Notes: generated by a model from the letters alone, not told the origin. Shown: positions 15,158-23,806, counted from the first letter of the stretch. The stretch: DNA of 64,000 nucleotides from Bacillota bacterium (GCA_023460795.1 JAEWPC010000060.1:1-64000), one strand, 5' to 3'. Numbers and translations: made by a program.

Positions 15158-16645
15158 TTATTGTTGCGATTCGAATTCGTTCCGGTCGCCGATCGTCACG
15201 GCGATGTCAAGCTTCTTATCGCCGCGCGCCACGTTCAACGTGACTTTGTCGCCTACCGTCTTCTTCTGAATGGCCGCGATCAGGTCGTTCGTCGTGGAGT
15301 AGTTTTTGTCATCCATACCCAAGATAACGTCGTACTGTCTCAAGTCGGCTTTGTAAGCCGGGGAGTTGAACAGCACCTCGCGCACGAACGCGCCTTTCGC
15401 GTCCTTGCCGATGCCCAGTTTGTCGGCGATGTCCGTCGTGACGTCCATCAACGTAGCGCCGATGAACGGTACCGGTTTCTGCGGAATCTTCGTATTGCTC
15501 TTCAGATTCTCCAAGACGTCTTTGATCGTGCTCGTCGGAATGGCGAATCCGATGCCTTGCGCCTGCGAGCTGACCGCCGTGTTGATCCCGATGACTTCGC
15601 CCTGCAGATTGATCAGAGGACCGCCGGAGTTGCCCGGGTTGATCGAAGCGTCGGTTTGCAGCAGGTGCTTATAATTGCGCGTTCCGTTCGAATCCGGAAT
15701 GCTGATCTCGCGTTCGTTGGAGCTCAGTACGCCGACCGTCACCGTGTGGTCGAAGCCGTACGGGTTGCCGATCGCGACGACCCAGTCTCCCATGTTCATG
15801 TTGCCGGAGTCTCCGAGCTTAAGCGTCGGGAAGTCGCTGCCTTTGATTTTCAATACCGCTAGGTCAAGCTCGTAGCTCGAGCCGAGCAATTCGGCCGTGA
15901 ACGGCTGCTCGTACCCGTCTACGATGACTTTGATCTCGGCCGCGTCGGCGATTACGTGTTGGTTCGTTAGAATGTACCCCGTCGAATCGAAGATAAATCC
16001 GGAACCCATGCCGCTTTGCTGCAGCGATCCGTCGCCGCCTCCGTTGTCTTGGCCGTAATTGTCGCCGAAGAACTGACGGAAGAAGTCGTCCTGCCATAAG
16101 CTGCCGGCGCTGCTGCGCGTCTTGGCGTAAGTCTCGATCTGAACGACGGCAGGAGATGATTGCTCGAAAATTTTGGCGATATTGTTCGGTCTTACAACGT
16201 CGGCTGAATTGCTGACCGGATTGCTGGCCGCTTTCACGTCCGCTTCGGTCGCCGCTTTCGTGCCTCCGAACACTTCGTCGGAGAACCAATTGTATCGGTC
16301 CGCGGAGTACATCAGCGCACCGACGGTCAACACGCCGACCAGGAACGCCGCGAAGACGGAACGCAGCGACGTTCTGCGAGGCGGCTTAGAGCCGAACGAG
16401 CTTCTCTCGACGCCTCCGGATACGGTGAACGGACGATATTCCCGCGTTACCGTTCCCGGCACGACGATGTCGCGCGATTGATCGGGATCCGATTGCTCGC
16501 TTAGAGAAGATCTAGGCGGGTTAGCCCCGAACGGGCCGAATGTATAAGGTTCGGATTCTCTGCGCACGCTTGCGTACGGATCGTCTCGTTTCGTCTGGTC
16601 TTGAGCTTCGTTATCGTCTTCCGGTTTTTTGAAAAACTCATCCAT
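15158..16645 (-). CDS. HtrA/DegP-like membrane-anchored serine protease
   Basis: This 495-residue protein has a long acidic, disordered cytoplasmic N-terminus (about 1-90), one membrane segment (about 93-110), a trypsin-like protease domain with His in LTNQHVIAD, Asp in YELDLAVLK and Ser in NPGNSGGPL, and a C-terminal PDZ domain (about 385-485). It would degrade or refold misfolded proteins outside the membrane, like B. subtilis HtrA/HtrB. The ATG at 16645 follows AGGAGG. The two-component system immediately downstream suggests regulation by envelope or secretion stress. The loop between His and Asp is Gly/Gln-rich. Confidence 0.93.
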   Translation of the reverse strand: MDEFFKKPEDDNEAQDQTKRDDPYASVRRESEPYTFGPFGANPPRSSLSEQSDPDQSRDIVVPGTVTREYRPFTVSGGVERSSFGSKPPRRTSLRSVFAAFLVGVLTVGALMYSADRYNWFSDEVFGGTKAATEADVKAASNPVSNSADVVRPNNIAKIFEQSSPAVVQIETYAKTRSSAGSLWQDDFFRQFFGDNYGQDNGGGDGSLQQSGMGSGFIFDSTGYILTNQHVIADAAEIKVIVDGYEQPFTAELLGSSYELDLAVLKIKGSDFPTLKLGDSGNMNMGDWVVAIGNPYGFDHTVTVGVLSSNEREISIPDSNGTRNYKHLLQTDASINPGNSGGPLINLQGEVIGINTAVSSQAQGIGFAIPTSTIKDVLENLKSNTKIPQKPVPFIGATLMDVTTDIADKLGIGKDAKGAFVREVLFNSPAYKADLRQYDVILGMDDKNYSTTNDLIAAIQKKTVGDKVTLNVARGDKKLDIAVTIGDRNEFESQQ

Positions 16646-16701
16646 CGCGATTGCCTCCTTGCGCCGTATATGGTGGCGACTTCCTGTATTCATGTTCCTA
16701 T

Positions 16702-16732
16702 CTTAATCGCGAAACCTTAAAACTATCTTAAA
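16702..16732 (-). promoter_or_regulatory. candidate response-regulator binding repeats upstream of htrA
   Basis: On the minus strand TTTAAG occurs twice 11 bp apart (16732-16727 and 16721-16716), with ATTAAG 14 bp further (16707-16702). Hexamer direct repeats about 11 bp apart are typical OmpR-family targets. The site is about 57-87 bp upstream of the htrA ATG. Which regulator binds is inferred from linkage. Confidence 0.4.
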
Positions 16733-16786
16733 CGGAAATGAGAAGGAAGTAAAAGCGTAGGTAAAATCGAGAAATGCGGAAGACGC

Positions 16787-16809
16787 AAAAAAACGGCACC
16801 GAGTGCCGT
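16787..16809 (-). terminator. terminator of the YugN-like gene
   Basis: Perfect stem ACGGCAC/GTGCCGT with a CGA loop. On the minus strand it is followed by seven T, immediately after the stop of the YugN-like gene. Confidence 0.9.
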
Positions 16810-16810
16810 C

Positions 16811-17224
16811 TTATGCCGGGAATATCGCTTCTACCTGCCGCAGCTTCGACTTCGCCTGGTCGATCCAGCGAGCTTCGATGTCCGCGTCCTTGTCTACCGG
16901 GTCTTGGAACTGATCGATTAACGCCCCGAGTATTCTTGGCTGCGCCTCTTTATCCGACCCTTCGTTATACAAGTGCTTGAGAACGTAAGGCTCGCCGAAC
17001 TTGATCTTGGCATCGATCTCTTGCGATTCGCTGTCCAGATTGCCGTTCGTGACGTTGAACGGAAGCCGCAGCCACACTTGATGCTTGTCGTCGAGCGCGC
17101 AGTCGAACGACCCGTGATCGTAATCCCAGCTGCCGCCCAGCGAGAAGCCATGCTCCGATAGATCGTTCTTGACGATCACGAATTCTTGTTCCTGCGACGT
17201 AAGCGAGGAGGGAATGGAATGCAT
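16811..17224 (-). CDS. YugN-like family protein
   Basis: This 137-residue soluble protein resembles the Bacillus YugN family. It shows the conserved N-terminal segment (MHSIPSSL) and the central GGSWDYDHGSFD and WLRLPFNV motifs. The family has no established biochemical function. A GGGGGCTC site precedes the ATG, and its own terminator follows, so it is a single-gene unit between the htrA and lia operons. It has no signal peptide or membrane segment. Confidence 0.75.
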   Translation of the reverse strand: MHSIPSSLTSQEQEFVIVKNDLSEHGFSLGGSWDYDHGSFDCALDDKHQVWLRLPFNVTNGNLDSESQEIDAKIKFGEPYVLKHLYNEGSDKEAQPRILGALIDQFQDPVDKDADIEARWIDQAKSKLRQVEAIFPA

Positions 17225-17277
17225 ACCGAATCGAGCCCCCTTTGGTTTAGTATAAGCCTATCCCGCTTCAGGGGGTT

Positions 17278-17952
17278 TTATCCTTCCTTGACCCAGCCGT
17301 TGCGATGGGCGAATATCGCCAGCTGCGTCCGATCCTCCAATTCGCATTTCATCAACAAGTTGCTCACATGCGTCTTAACCGTCTTAATGCTGATGTGGAG
17401 CTCGTCGCCGATCTCCTTATTTGAGCGGCCCTCCGCGATCAAGAGGAGCACCTCGCGTTCGCGTTCGGTCAAGCCTTCAACGTCCTGGCTGGCCGACCGT
17501 TTGCGAAGCCCCCGAGTAAGCGCTTGGGATACGTCTCCGCTCATGACCGGCATGTTGCGGATCGCGCCTTGCATCGCATAGATGAGTTCGTCGGCCGACA
17601 CCGTCTTCAGGACGTAGCTGACCGCGCCAGCCTCGATCGCCGCCACGACCTTCTCGTCTTCTAAGAAGCTTGTCAGGATAATGATGCGAAGCTCGGGAAA
17701 TTTGCCCAGCAGCGCCTTCGTCGTCTCTACCCCATCCATCTGCGGCATCATGAGATCCATCAGCACGAGTTGAGGCATCCGTCCCTCATAGCCGCCATTC
17801 GACAGCGTTTCAAGCGCCATCACCCCGCTGCTCGCTTCCCCGATCACCTCGAAGCGCGGATCCAGCATCAGGTACGTGCGCAAACCCGTTCTGACCATCT
17901 CGTGATCGTCTACGATCAATACTCTCCATGGAGCAACCGCCTTGTCCGTCAT
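17278..17952 (-). CDS. liaR: LiaR-like NarL/FixJ response regulator
   Basis: This 224-residue protein has a receiver (about 10-130; VDDHEMVR, phospho-acceptor in LMDLMMPQMDG, VLKTVSADEL) and a LuxR-type helix-turn-helix (about 158-220; LTEREREVLLLIAEGRSNKE, then IKTVKTHVSN). With liaS and liaF just upstream it forms the LiaFSR cell-envelope stress system, which responds to lipid II-binding antibiotics such as bacitracin. The ATG follows AGGAGAT, and the stop lies before a short untranslated tail. No liaIH target operon is in the window. Confidence 0.9.
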   Translation of the reverse strand: MTDKAVAPWRVLIVDDHEMVRTGLRTYLMLDPRFEVIGEASSGVMALETLSNGGYEGRMPQLVLMDLMMPQMDGVETTKALLGKFPELRIIILTSFLEDEKVVAAIEAGAVSYVLKTVSADELIYAMQGAIRNMPVMSGDVSQALTRGLRKRSASQDVEGLTEREREVLLLIAEGRSNKEIGDELHISIKTVKTHVSNLLMKCELEDRTQLAIFAHRNGWVKEG

Positions 17953-17968
17953 TCTCTCATCTCCTAAT

Positions 17969-19012
17969 CTATGTATCCGCCGACTCTTCGTTGTCCGTCC
18001 CGAAAATAGGAAACCACACTTTCACTTTCGTTCCCGCTCCGGGCTTGCTCATAATCTCCGCCTCGCCGCCCAGCTTCTGCGCGCGTTCTCTCATCGTCGA
18101 CAGGCCGTAGGCGCCCGTCCTTACCTGATCGCTCCGGAAGCCTGTTCCGTCGTCTTCGATATTCATGACGACTTGACTGTCGGTCTCCCCCAAGTACAAG
18201 CGAACGCTCGTCGCTTCCGCATGCTTCACCACGTTGCCCATCGCTTCTTGAACGATAAGGAACAACTGGTGTTCCATCGCCTCGGGCAGACGGTTGCGAA
18301 GCTGCATGTCGAGCGTTCCCTGAAGCCCGTTCTGCCGGCAGTAATCCGGGAACCAGCGATCCATCGCCTCGCATAAAGTCCGGCCCTGCAGCTCCATCGG
18401 CCGCAATTGCGCGATCAATCCGCGCATCTGGCGCTGAGCCGTCGAGGACATCGCGATGAGCTGCTCCATCACTTTGTTCGCCTGCTCCGGATTAAGCTCC
18501 AGCAGCTTCGGCAGCGACGAAGCGGACATGTGCAGCGCGAATAACTGCTGGCTGACCGAATCGTGCAAATCGCGGGCCAAGCGTCGGCGCTCCTCCAGCA
18601 CCGCCGCTTCCAGATTCGTCGCTTCCTCCAATATATCCCGCTCTCCGAGCTGCTGCAGCAGCTTCAGACGCGCTTCCAGCGACCCTAGCAGCCGATTGAA
18701 ATCGCGATGAACCTCCGTGAACGCGTCATTCTCCACTTCCGGCAACCTGGCGTTCAGATTGCCCGCCGCCGCGTGTTTCATCGCCAACTGCAGCTGATCC
18801 AGCTTGCGCTGCGTCGTCTGGCCGAACCGGTACGAGATGCCGACTTGCACGAGCAGCACCCCGAACGTCCAGCTTAACCATACCTCCGCTTTCGGAGGCG
18901 GCTCTTGGCCGAACATGTCCCACGAATAATAGAGCGCTAACATAAGAACAAGGGTCGCCGTACCCGTGTAGATCGGCGCCCTCCATTTGCTGTATCGAAT
19001 GATCGCCCTCAT
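17969..19012 (-). CDS. liaS: LiaS-like sensor histidine kinase
   Basis: This 347-residue kinase has two membrane segments (about 14-31 and 44-62) with almost no extracytoplasmic loop, a HAMP-like region (about 64-115), and a HisKA_3 domain with the His in RRRLARDLHDSVSQQLFALH (phospho-acceptor about 152). HATPase_c motifs DDGTGF and GLSTMRERA follow. Kinases with so small a loop are intramembrane-sensing and depend on accessory proteins, here LiaF. It starts 4 bp after the liaF stop and ends 16 bp before liaR. Confidence 0.92.
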   Translation of the reverse strand: MRAIIRYSKWRAPIYTGTATLVLMLALYYSWDMFGQEPPPKAEVWLSWTFGVLLVQVGISYRFGQTTQRKLDQLQLAMKHAAAGNLNARLPEVENDAFTEVHRDFNRLLGSLEARLKLLQQLGERDILEEATNLEAAVLEERRRLARDLHDSVSQQLFALHMSASSLPKLLELNPEQANKVMEQLIAMSSTAQRQMRGLIAQLRPMELQGRTLCEAMDRWFPDYCRQNGLQGTLDMQLRNRLPEAMEHQLFLIVQEAMGNVVKHAEATSVRLYLGETDSQVVMNIEDDGTGFRSDQVRTGAYGLSTMRERAQKLGGEAEIMSKPGAGTKVKVWFPIFGTDNEESADT

Positions 19013-19016
19013 CGTC

Positions 19017-20099
19017 TCAACCTACCTTCATGATGCGCACGTCGCCGATAAAGCTGCTGACGACAAGGACGACCCGTTGCTCCGCATCTTGATAACTCGG
19101 CGTTGCCACCGACATTTGATTAAAGAATCCGCCGCGCTTCTGATCGAGCACCCTAACGTCGCCGATCAGACAACTGGACATGACCTGGATTCCGATTCTC
19201 AAATCGTTCGGCACGTATACCTTCACGTCGCCTATAAAAGAAGAAATTTGAATTCTCGTCTCTCCGATCGGCACTTGAGCCTTCGTAAGATCGAGCGTCG
19301 TATCCCCGATAAAATGCGAGATATTCATCGGAGTAAGCTCCCAGTAATCGTCCCCGAAATAGATGTCTCCGATGAACCGGGAGTGCGTGCCGCGCGATTG
19401 CCAACCGTGATGCCAGTCGTGTTCGTGCGAATGACGCGCGTTATGGCGCCCCTGATGTCCGTAGTGGCCGCGAATGCTCTCTTTCCATTCCCGTTTCGAT
19501 TGCTTCCACTCTTGCTTCCACTCTCTCTTGGCTTCTTTCCATTCGTCTTTCCAATGTCGGTTCGGATCTCCCGCGTTGTTAGACGCGTTCCATTCCGGCG
19601 GTGGCGGCGGCGATTCGGCACGGCCGAACGGTTCGCCGTCCGCTGGCGGCGCTGGCGGCGGACCCGAAGGCGTCGGCGGAATCGGCGGTACGGGAGGAAC
19701 CGGCGGCTCCGGCGGCGTAATCGGGTTCCATTGTTCTCCGTTCGCGTTCTTCCGTCCCGATCGGCGGCTTCCTTTGAAGATCATCGATATGCCGACCAAG
19801 ATAATGATCACCGGCCAGAGCAGCTGCATGAGATCGCCGACGTCCCAGTCGAACCATTCGAGATTTCGCCCGAGGAATACGACCCCGATCAGAACGACCA
19901 GCGGATTCCACCAGAATACGCCGCCCGTCTGCAGCAGCATCCCTTGCAAGCCGAACAGAATGACGAATACCGGCCAGAACGTCGAGAAAAACTCGCCGAT
20001 GCTCATCGTGACGACGCCCAAATGATTAAGCAAGAACACGACGCCAACCGCGATGACGACTAGCCCCCATAGAAATCTATGCATAAAAGATGAGTGCAT
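19017..20099 (-). CDS. liaF: LiaF-like regulator with an unusual Trp/Lys and His-rich linker
   Basis: This 360-residue protein has four N-terminal membrane segments (about 7-25, 33-55, 60-75 and 90-107), the usual LiaF membrane module, and a C-terminal DUF2154-like beta-rich domain (about 240-360; SHFIGDTTLD, SSFIGDVKVY, SCLIGDVRVL, SSFIGDVRIM). LiaF restrains LiaS in the absence of envelope stress. Between them is a long linker: Pro-rich (about 135-165), then repeats of WK(D/Q)EWK, KREWK (about 185-210), then HGHQ/HSHEHDWHH. A typical LiaF is about 240 residues, so the linker is a sizeable insertion. GGAGGG precedes the ATG. It is first in the operon. Confidence 0.88.
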   Translation of the reverse strand: MHSSFMHRFLWGLVVIAVGVVFLLNHLGVVTMSIGEFFSTFWPVFVILFGLQGMLLQTGGVFWWNPLVVLIGVVFLGRNLEWFDWDVGDLMQLLWPVIIILVGISMIFKGSRRSGRKNANGEQWNPITPPEPPVPPVPPIPPTPSGPPPAPPADGEPFGRAESPPPPPEWNASNNAGDPNRHWKDEWKEAKREWKQEWKQSKREWKESIRGHYGHQGRHNARHSHEHDWHHGWQSRGTHSRFIGDIYFGDDYWELTPMNISHFIGDTTLDLTKAQVPIGETRIQISSFIGDVKVYVPNDLRIGIQVMSSCLIGDVRVLDQKRGGFFNQMSVATPSYQDAEQRVVLVVSSFIGDVRIMKVG

Positions 20100-20255
20100 G
20101 CGAAACCCTCCGTAACCATGCTGTCTACTGTTATTTGATCTTGTACTCAGTATAGCCCAGCGAGTCGTTCGCCGGATAGCGGCGTGGGGAGTAAATCCAG
20201 CTCGGTCTACAGACGGAGGATGAAATGTGACATATCACTAGTTATCTATATGTAA

Positions 20256-20272
20256 TGTTAGGTAACTTTACA
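20256..20272 (+). promoter_or_regulatory. GlnR/TnrA operator upstream of the ammonium transporter
   Basis: TGTTAGGTAACTTTACA matches TGTNA-N7-TNACA at all fixed bases. Its centre (20264) is about 51 bp before the predicted transcription start, the spacing reported for TnrA/GlnR-activated promoters such as nrgAB. Confidence 0.88.
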
Positions 20273-20279
20273 CAATTCA

Positions 20280-20308
20280 TTGACACATGATGTCTCCACT
20301 TATATAAT
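20280..20308 (+). promoter_or_regulatory. consensus sigma-A promoter of the ammonium transporter gene
   Basis: TTGACA (20280-20285), 17-bp spacer, TATAAT (20303-20308): a perfect match. The predicted start is about 20315, giving a 48-base leader. Confidence 0.85.
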
Positions 20309-20362
20309 GAGTGCGGATTTCTTGAACTCATGTTAGATTTCTTCATAAGCGGAGGCTTAATC

Positions 20363-21643
20363 ATGGAAATTAGCGAATTATCGAAAGGCTTGGACACGAT
20401 CTGGGTCATCTTAACCGCCGCGATGATCTTGCTCATGGAAGGCGGCTTCGCTCTTCTCGAAGCCGGGTTCGTCCGCCAGAAGAACGCAGCCAGCATTATT
20501 ATGAAAGTGTTCGTGGATATCGCGTTCGGCGCTCTCGTCTTCTTCGCGTTCGGATTTGCGCTCATGTACGGCAAAGACGCCGGCGGCATGATCGGCACGA
20601 CGGGCTTCTTCATAGAAGGCGATCTATCTCACTTAAGTTTCAACATCTCTAACGATACCTATTGGTTGTTCCAATGCGCATTCGTCATCGCCGCGATTTC
20701 CATCGTCTCTGGCGCGGTTGCGGAACGCATCCATTTCCGCGCTTACATCCTGTACACGATCTTGATGACCGGGTTGATCTATCCGATCTCCGGCCATTGG
20801 ATATGGTCTTCTGACGGCTGGCTCGCCCAGCTTGGAATGATCGATTTCGCGGGCTCCGCGGCGATTCACGGGCTGGGCGGCTTCGCCGCGCTCGCCGCCG
20901 CGATCTTCATCGGGCCGAGAATCGGCAAATTCGGAGCAGACGGATCGACGAACATCGTCCCGCCGTCCAATCTCCCGTTAGCATCGGTAGGCGCCTTCAT
21001 CCTCTGGTTCGGCTGGTTCGGGTTTAATTCGGGGAGTACGCTAAGCGCCACCAACGGAAGCATCGGCCATATCGCGGTCACGACGATGCTCGCTTCCGCT
21101 GCAGGCTGCGCGGCATGCATCTTATTTACGATCCTGCGTTACCAGAAAGCCGACCCCCCGATGACTATCAACGGCGCGTTGGCCGGTTTGGTCGGCATTA
21201 CAGCCGGCTGCGCGTACGTCTCCAGCGGGGCCGCGATTCTGATCGGCGCCGTCTCCGGTATCGTGATGGTGCTGGCCAGCGAATGGCTGGAACGGCGCCG
21301 GGTCGACGACCCTGTCGGCGCTTTCGCCGTACACGGCGTCAGCGGCAGCATCGGTACGCTTGCCGTCGGACTGTTCGCGCTCCCGGATACCGCTTCGCAC
21401 GCCGGCCTCTTCCATGGCGGCGGCTGGTACTTGCTAGGCGTACAAGCATTAGGTCTGCTAGTCGTAGCGGTATGGGGCTTCGCTCTGACCTGGGGCGGCT
21501 TAAAGCTTATCCAGTCGTTCAAGCCGGTTCGCGTCACGACCGACGAAGAGCTTGTCGGGTTAGACGTAGGCATCCACGGCGTTCCCGCTTACAGCCAGGA
21601 GCCGGGATTCCTTAACGTAGATCAGCTTCGTTCCCCATCCTGA
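20363..21643 (+). CDS. amt: ammonium transporter (Amt/NrgA family)
   Basis: This 426-residue protein has about eleven membrane helices and the Amt hallmarks: MEGGFALLEAGFVR near the N-terminus, the twin pore histidines in AAIHGLGG and FAVHGVSG, and the conserved C-terminal tail DEELVGLDVGIHG. It carries NH4+ or NH3 across the membrane under nitrogen limitation. The ATG at 20363 follows GGAGG. A longer frame begins 11 codons upstream without a site. No GlnK/GlnB-type PII gene follows, unlike the nrgAB arrangement. Promoter and operator indicate GlnR control. Confidence 0.96.
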   Translation: MEISELSKGLDTIWVILTAAMILLMEGGFALLEAGFVRQKNAASIIMKVFVDIAFGALVFFAFGFALMYGKDAGGMIGTTGFFIEGDLSHLSFNISNDTYWLFQCAFVIAAISIVSGAVAERIHFRAYILYTILMTGLIYPISGHWIWSSDGWLAQLGMIDFAGSAAIHGLGGFAALAAAIFIGPRIGKFGADGSTNIVPPSNLPLASVGAFILWFGWFGFNSGSTLSATNGSIGHIAVTTMLASAAGCAACILFTILRYQKADPPMTINGALAGLVGITAGCAYVSSGAAILIGAVSGIVMVLASEWLERRRVDDPVGAFAVHGVSGSIGTLAVGLFALPDTASHAGLFHGGGWYLLGVQALGLLVVAVWGFALTWGGLKLIQSFKPVRVTTDEELVGLDVGIHGVPAYSQEPGFLNVDQLRSPS

Positions 21644-21653
21644 ATAAGAAGAC

Positions 21654-21699
21654 AAAAAAGAGCGATCGACCGGATATATCCCCGGATCGATCGCTCTTT
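21654..21699. terminator. bidirectional terminator
   Basis: Stem AGAGCGATCGA/TCGATCGCTCT with flanking A and T runs on both sides (AAAAAAG and CTTTCG). It lies between amt on the plus strand and the convergent gene at 21703-22056. Confidence 0.85.
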
Positions 21700-21702
21700 C
21701 GC

Positions 21703-22056
21703 TTATTCCTCTATCGGTACCTCAGTCGGAATGGAACCGCTGAGCATCGCCTCGTACCTCGCGACCTCCGCGCGCAGCTCCCGCACCTTCTCCATCGGCT
21801 TCTTGACGTAATGAATATATTCGACCGCAAGATGGTGGTCCGGTTTCCTACCCGCGATCATGCGGCGGAGCGGAGACATCGACCGGTACGATTGCTCTTC
21901 CATTCTTATGCGCCTTTCGTACCGTTCGACCATCTGCTCGATTTCGGCGATCGCCTGCTCTCGTCTCACGATAAGCGCTTCAAGCAACGAATGCACGTCG
22001 GCCGTTCTGTGCGAAGCCGGCACGTGCGGCCATTCAGCCGCCAAAGGATTAATCAC
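21703..22056 (-). CDS. coiled-coil protein of unknown function
   Basis: This 117-residue soluble protein is mostly helical, with a charged coiled-coil-like region (about 35-60; IEQMVERYERRIRMEEQSY) and another near 85-105. I do not recognise the family. The start is a GTG with GAGGGGGAACGAAC upstream. It begins 15 bp after a soluble chemoreceptor on the same strand, so it is probably co-transcribed and may assist it; that is only an inference from location. Confidence 0.7.
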   Translation of the reverse strand: MINPLAAEWPHVPASHRTADVHSLLEALIVRREQAIAEIEQMVERYERRIRMEEQSYRSMSPLRRMIAGRKPDHHLAVEYIHYVKKPMEKVRELRAEVARYEAMLSGSIPTEVPIEE

Positions 22057-22071
22057 GTTCGTTCCCCCTCG

Positions 22072-23520
22072 TTACGATACCGTAATATCGATGCCTATTA
22101 CGCCATATGCGGAACCATCCGGCTTTTGTAGCGGCATGGATACGGTCAAGCATGGTCTCTTGGTGATCGCGGATATGTACACTTCGGAGACGAATGCTTC
22201 TCCCGCCATAGCGCGTTTCCACCATTCGCGTCCTCGGGCGTTCAATAAGCCCGCCTCAGGCTCCGAGTATACGAAGGAACCGTCCGTTCGGTTGGACCAG
22301 ATGGCCTCCATGTCGGGCGTACGCTTCAACCAATCGCCAAGCACTTCGCGATGGACGTCTTCATCCAAGCTCGCAAGCGCCGAATCCGCGGCAACCGTGC
22401 TCAGCAGCTCGATCCACTTGGCCGTGTCGGCGGACAAGGCGCCTTCCCATACGCGGCCGCCCGTCTGCTGGACGGAGGCGATCAGCTCTTCGGCGGAAGC
22501 TTTCAGCTCCTCGGATACGCGGCCTAAGTTATTGATTTCGAATCTTTGCTTGATATTCTGAGCGAGCGTCTCTTCCACGCTGCCCATCGTCTTGCCCAGG
22601 GATTCCACGACGTCCTCGAGCATCCCGCTCGCTACGTTCGTGCGTTCCGCCTGCTCGGCGGCGAACTCGCGAGTGCGGCCAACATGATCGTCGACTTTCA
22701 GAAATTGATTAAAAATGATGTCCATGCGTTCCCGCGTCTTGTTCATCTCTTCGAGGCCCATAGCGACCGATTTCTTCTCCAGCTCGACGGAGCTGACGAC
22801 TTCCCGTATGCCGGATTCGATGCTGTTCACGATGCCGGTAGACCGCTTAACGGCTTGCCCGCTCTGCTCCGCCAGCTTGCGGATTTCGCCGGCTACGATC
22901 GAGAACCCGCGGCCATGCTCGCCGGCGTGCGCCGCCTCGATCGCTGCATTCAGAGCAAGCAGCGACGTCTGCGCGACGATCTCTTGAATAAGCAAATTAA
23001 TCTCGCCGATCTTGGACGCCTGTTCGATCAACGCTCGAACCCGTTCTTCCATCGTGCCATGGTTCGTGGATAGATCGTTCATTACTTCGTCCGTATGCGT
23101 CAGCGACCGGCATACTTCGACGACGACTTCTCTCGTTTCGTTGCTTTGCCGGCTCATAAGCTCGGTCACGCTCCGAATTTCTTGAGAAGCGGCCGACACC
23201 TCCTGCAGGGAGGCGAACGCATCCCCAAGCCGAGCCATCGCCGTCTTGCTATTGTCCCGCAGCAAGTCCTCATGCTTAGCCGACAGATCGGCGATCGCGC
23301 CGAGCTGTCCCATGCTCGAATCGACTTCGGATACGGCGGCCTGCAGCCTGTCGGAGATTACCACAGCCTCCCCTATCATCCTGCGCAAAGCTTCGTTATC
23401 CGCCGTCTCGGGAGCTCCGCCCTTCGGCCCGCTCACGCCTGAAACCTCATCCTGCGATGCCATGCCGCGTTCGACCAAAGCTTGCTTCCCTTTGCCCATC
23501 CAACGACGCCACTTTGTCAT
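22072..23520 (-). CDS. soluble methyl-accepting chemotaxis protein with a C-terminal sensory domain
   Basis: This 482-residue protein lacks membrane segments. The N-terminal region (about 35-340) is a long helical bundle containing the MCP hairpin tip, near-canonical (VAQTSLLALNAAIEAAHAGE, about 190-215) and LAEQSGQAVKRS. It would form arrays with CheA and CheW. The C-terminal part (about 360-482; AIWSNRTDGSFVYSEP, REWWKRAMAGE, LTVSMPLQKPDGSAYGVIGIDI) looks like a Cache/PDC-type sensory fold, so the sensor follows the signalling domain, the reverse of the usual order. The ligand is unknown, presumably cytoplasmic. Confidence 0.85.
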   Translation of the reverse strand: MTKWRRWMGKGKQALVERGMASQDEVSGVSGPKGGAPETADNEALRRMIGEAVVISDRLQAAVSEVDSSMGQLGAIADLSAKHEDLLRDNSKTAMARLGDAFASLQEVSAASQEIRSVTELMSRQSNETREVVVEVCRSLTHTDEVMNDLSTNHGTMEERVRALIEQASKIGEINLLIQEIVAQTSLLALNAAIEAAHAGEHGRGFSIVAGEIRKLAEQSGQAVKRSTGIVNSIESGIREVVSSVELEKKSVAMGLEEMNKTRERMDIIFNQFLKVDDHVGRTREFAAEQAERTNVASGMLEDVVESLGKTMGSVEETLAQNIKQRFEINNLGRVSEELKASAEELIASVQQTGGRVWEGALSADTAKWIELLSTVAADSALASLDEDVHREVLGDWLKRTPDMEAIWSNRTDGSFVYSEPEAGLLNARGREWWKRAMAGEAFVSEVYISAITKRPCLTVSMPLQKPDGSAYGVIGIDITVS

Positions 23521-23603
23521 CTCTCTCCACTCCCAGGCATCTTAATCGTTACTCCTCCACATAGGCGTGTAACTTTTTCTAACATTATATAATGGGTTTT
23601 AAC

Positions 23604-23634
23604 AAAAAGAAAGAGGATCCCACGGGATCCTCTT
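23604..23634 (-). terminator. terminator of the gamma-type SASP gene
   Basis: Stem GAGGATCC/GGATCCTC with a CACG loop. On the minus strand it is followed by TTTCTTTTTGTT, 62 bp past the SASP stop. Confidence 0.85.
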
Positions 23635-23695
23635 CATAATTTATTCAATTTAAGCATAAACCTAACACGTACGCGTCATATAACGACGTGAAAAC

Positions 23696-23806
23696 TTAAC
23701 GATTCGCGTTTTTGGTGTTCATATTGTTCGAAGCTTTGGTTGCCGCGTTATCTGCGGCGAACTCCGTATCTTGGCTCGCTTGCTTCTGTTTGTTTTTCTT
23801 GGCCAC
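23696..23806 (-). CDS. gamma-type small acid-soluble spore protein
   Basis: A 36-residue ORF starting with GTG 8 bp after GGAGGTG. The protein begins MAKKNKQKQ and contains TEFAADNAATK, resembling the TEFA(S/A)ETNA repeat that is the hallmark of gamma-type SASPs, which supply amino acids during spore outgrowth. The protein is small, lysine/asparagine-rich and lacks Cys and Trp, as expected. A terminator follows. An upstream in-frame ATG five codons earlier overlaps the site and is not preferred. Sigma-G control is expected from the family; I did not identify a promoter. Confidence 0.75.
   Translation of the reverse strand: MAKKNKQKQASQDTEFAADNAATKASNNMNTKNANR

Noticed and set aside
18987..20063. 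Plus-strand frame of 358 codons opposite liaF
   Set aside because: Arg-rich shadow frame of the liaF gene, no site or homology.
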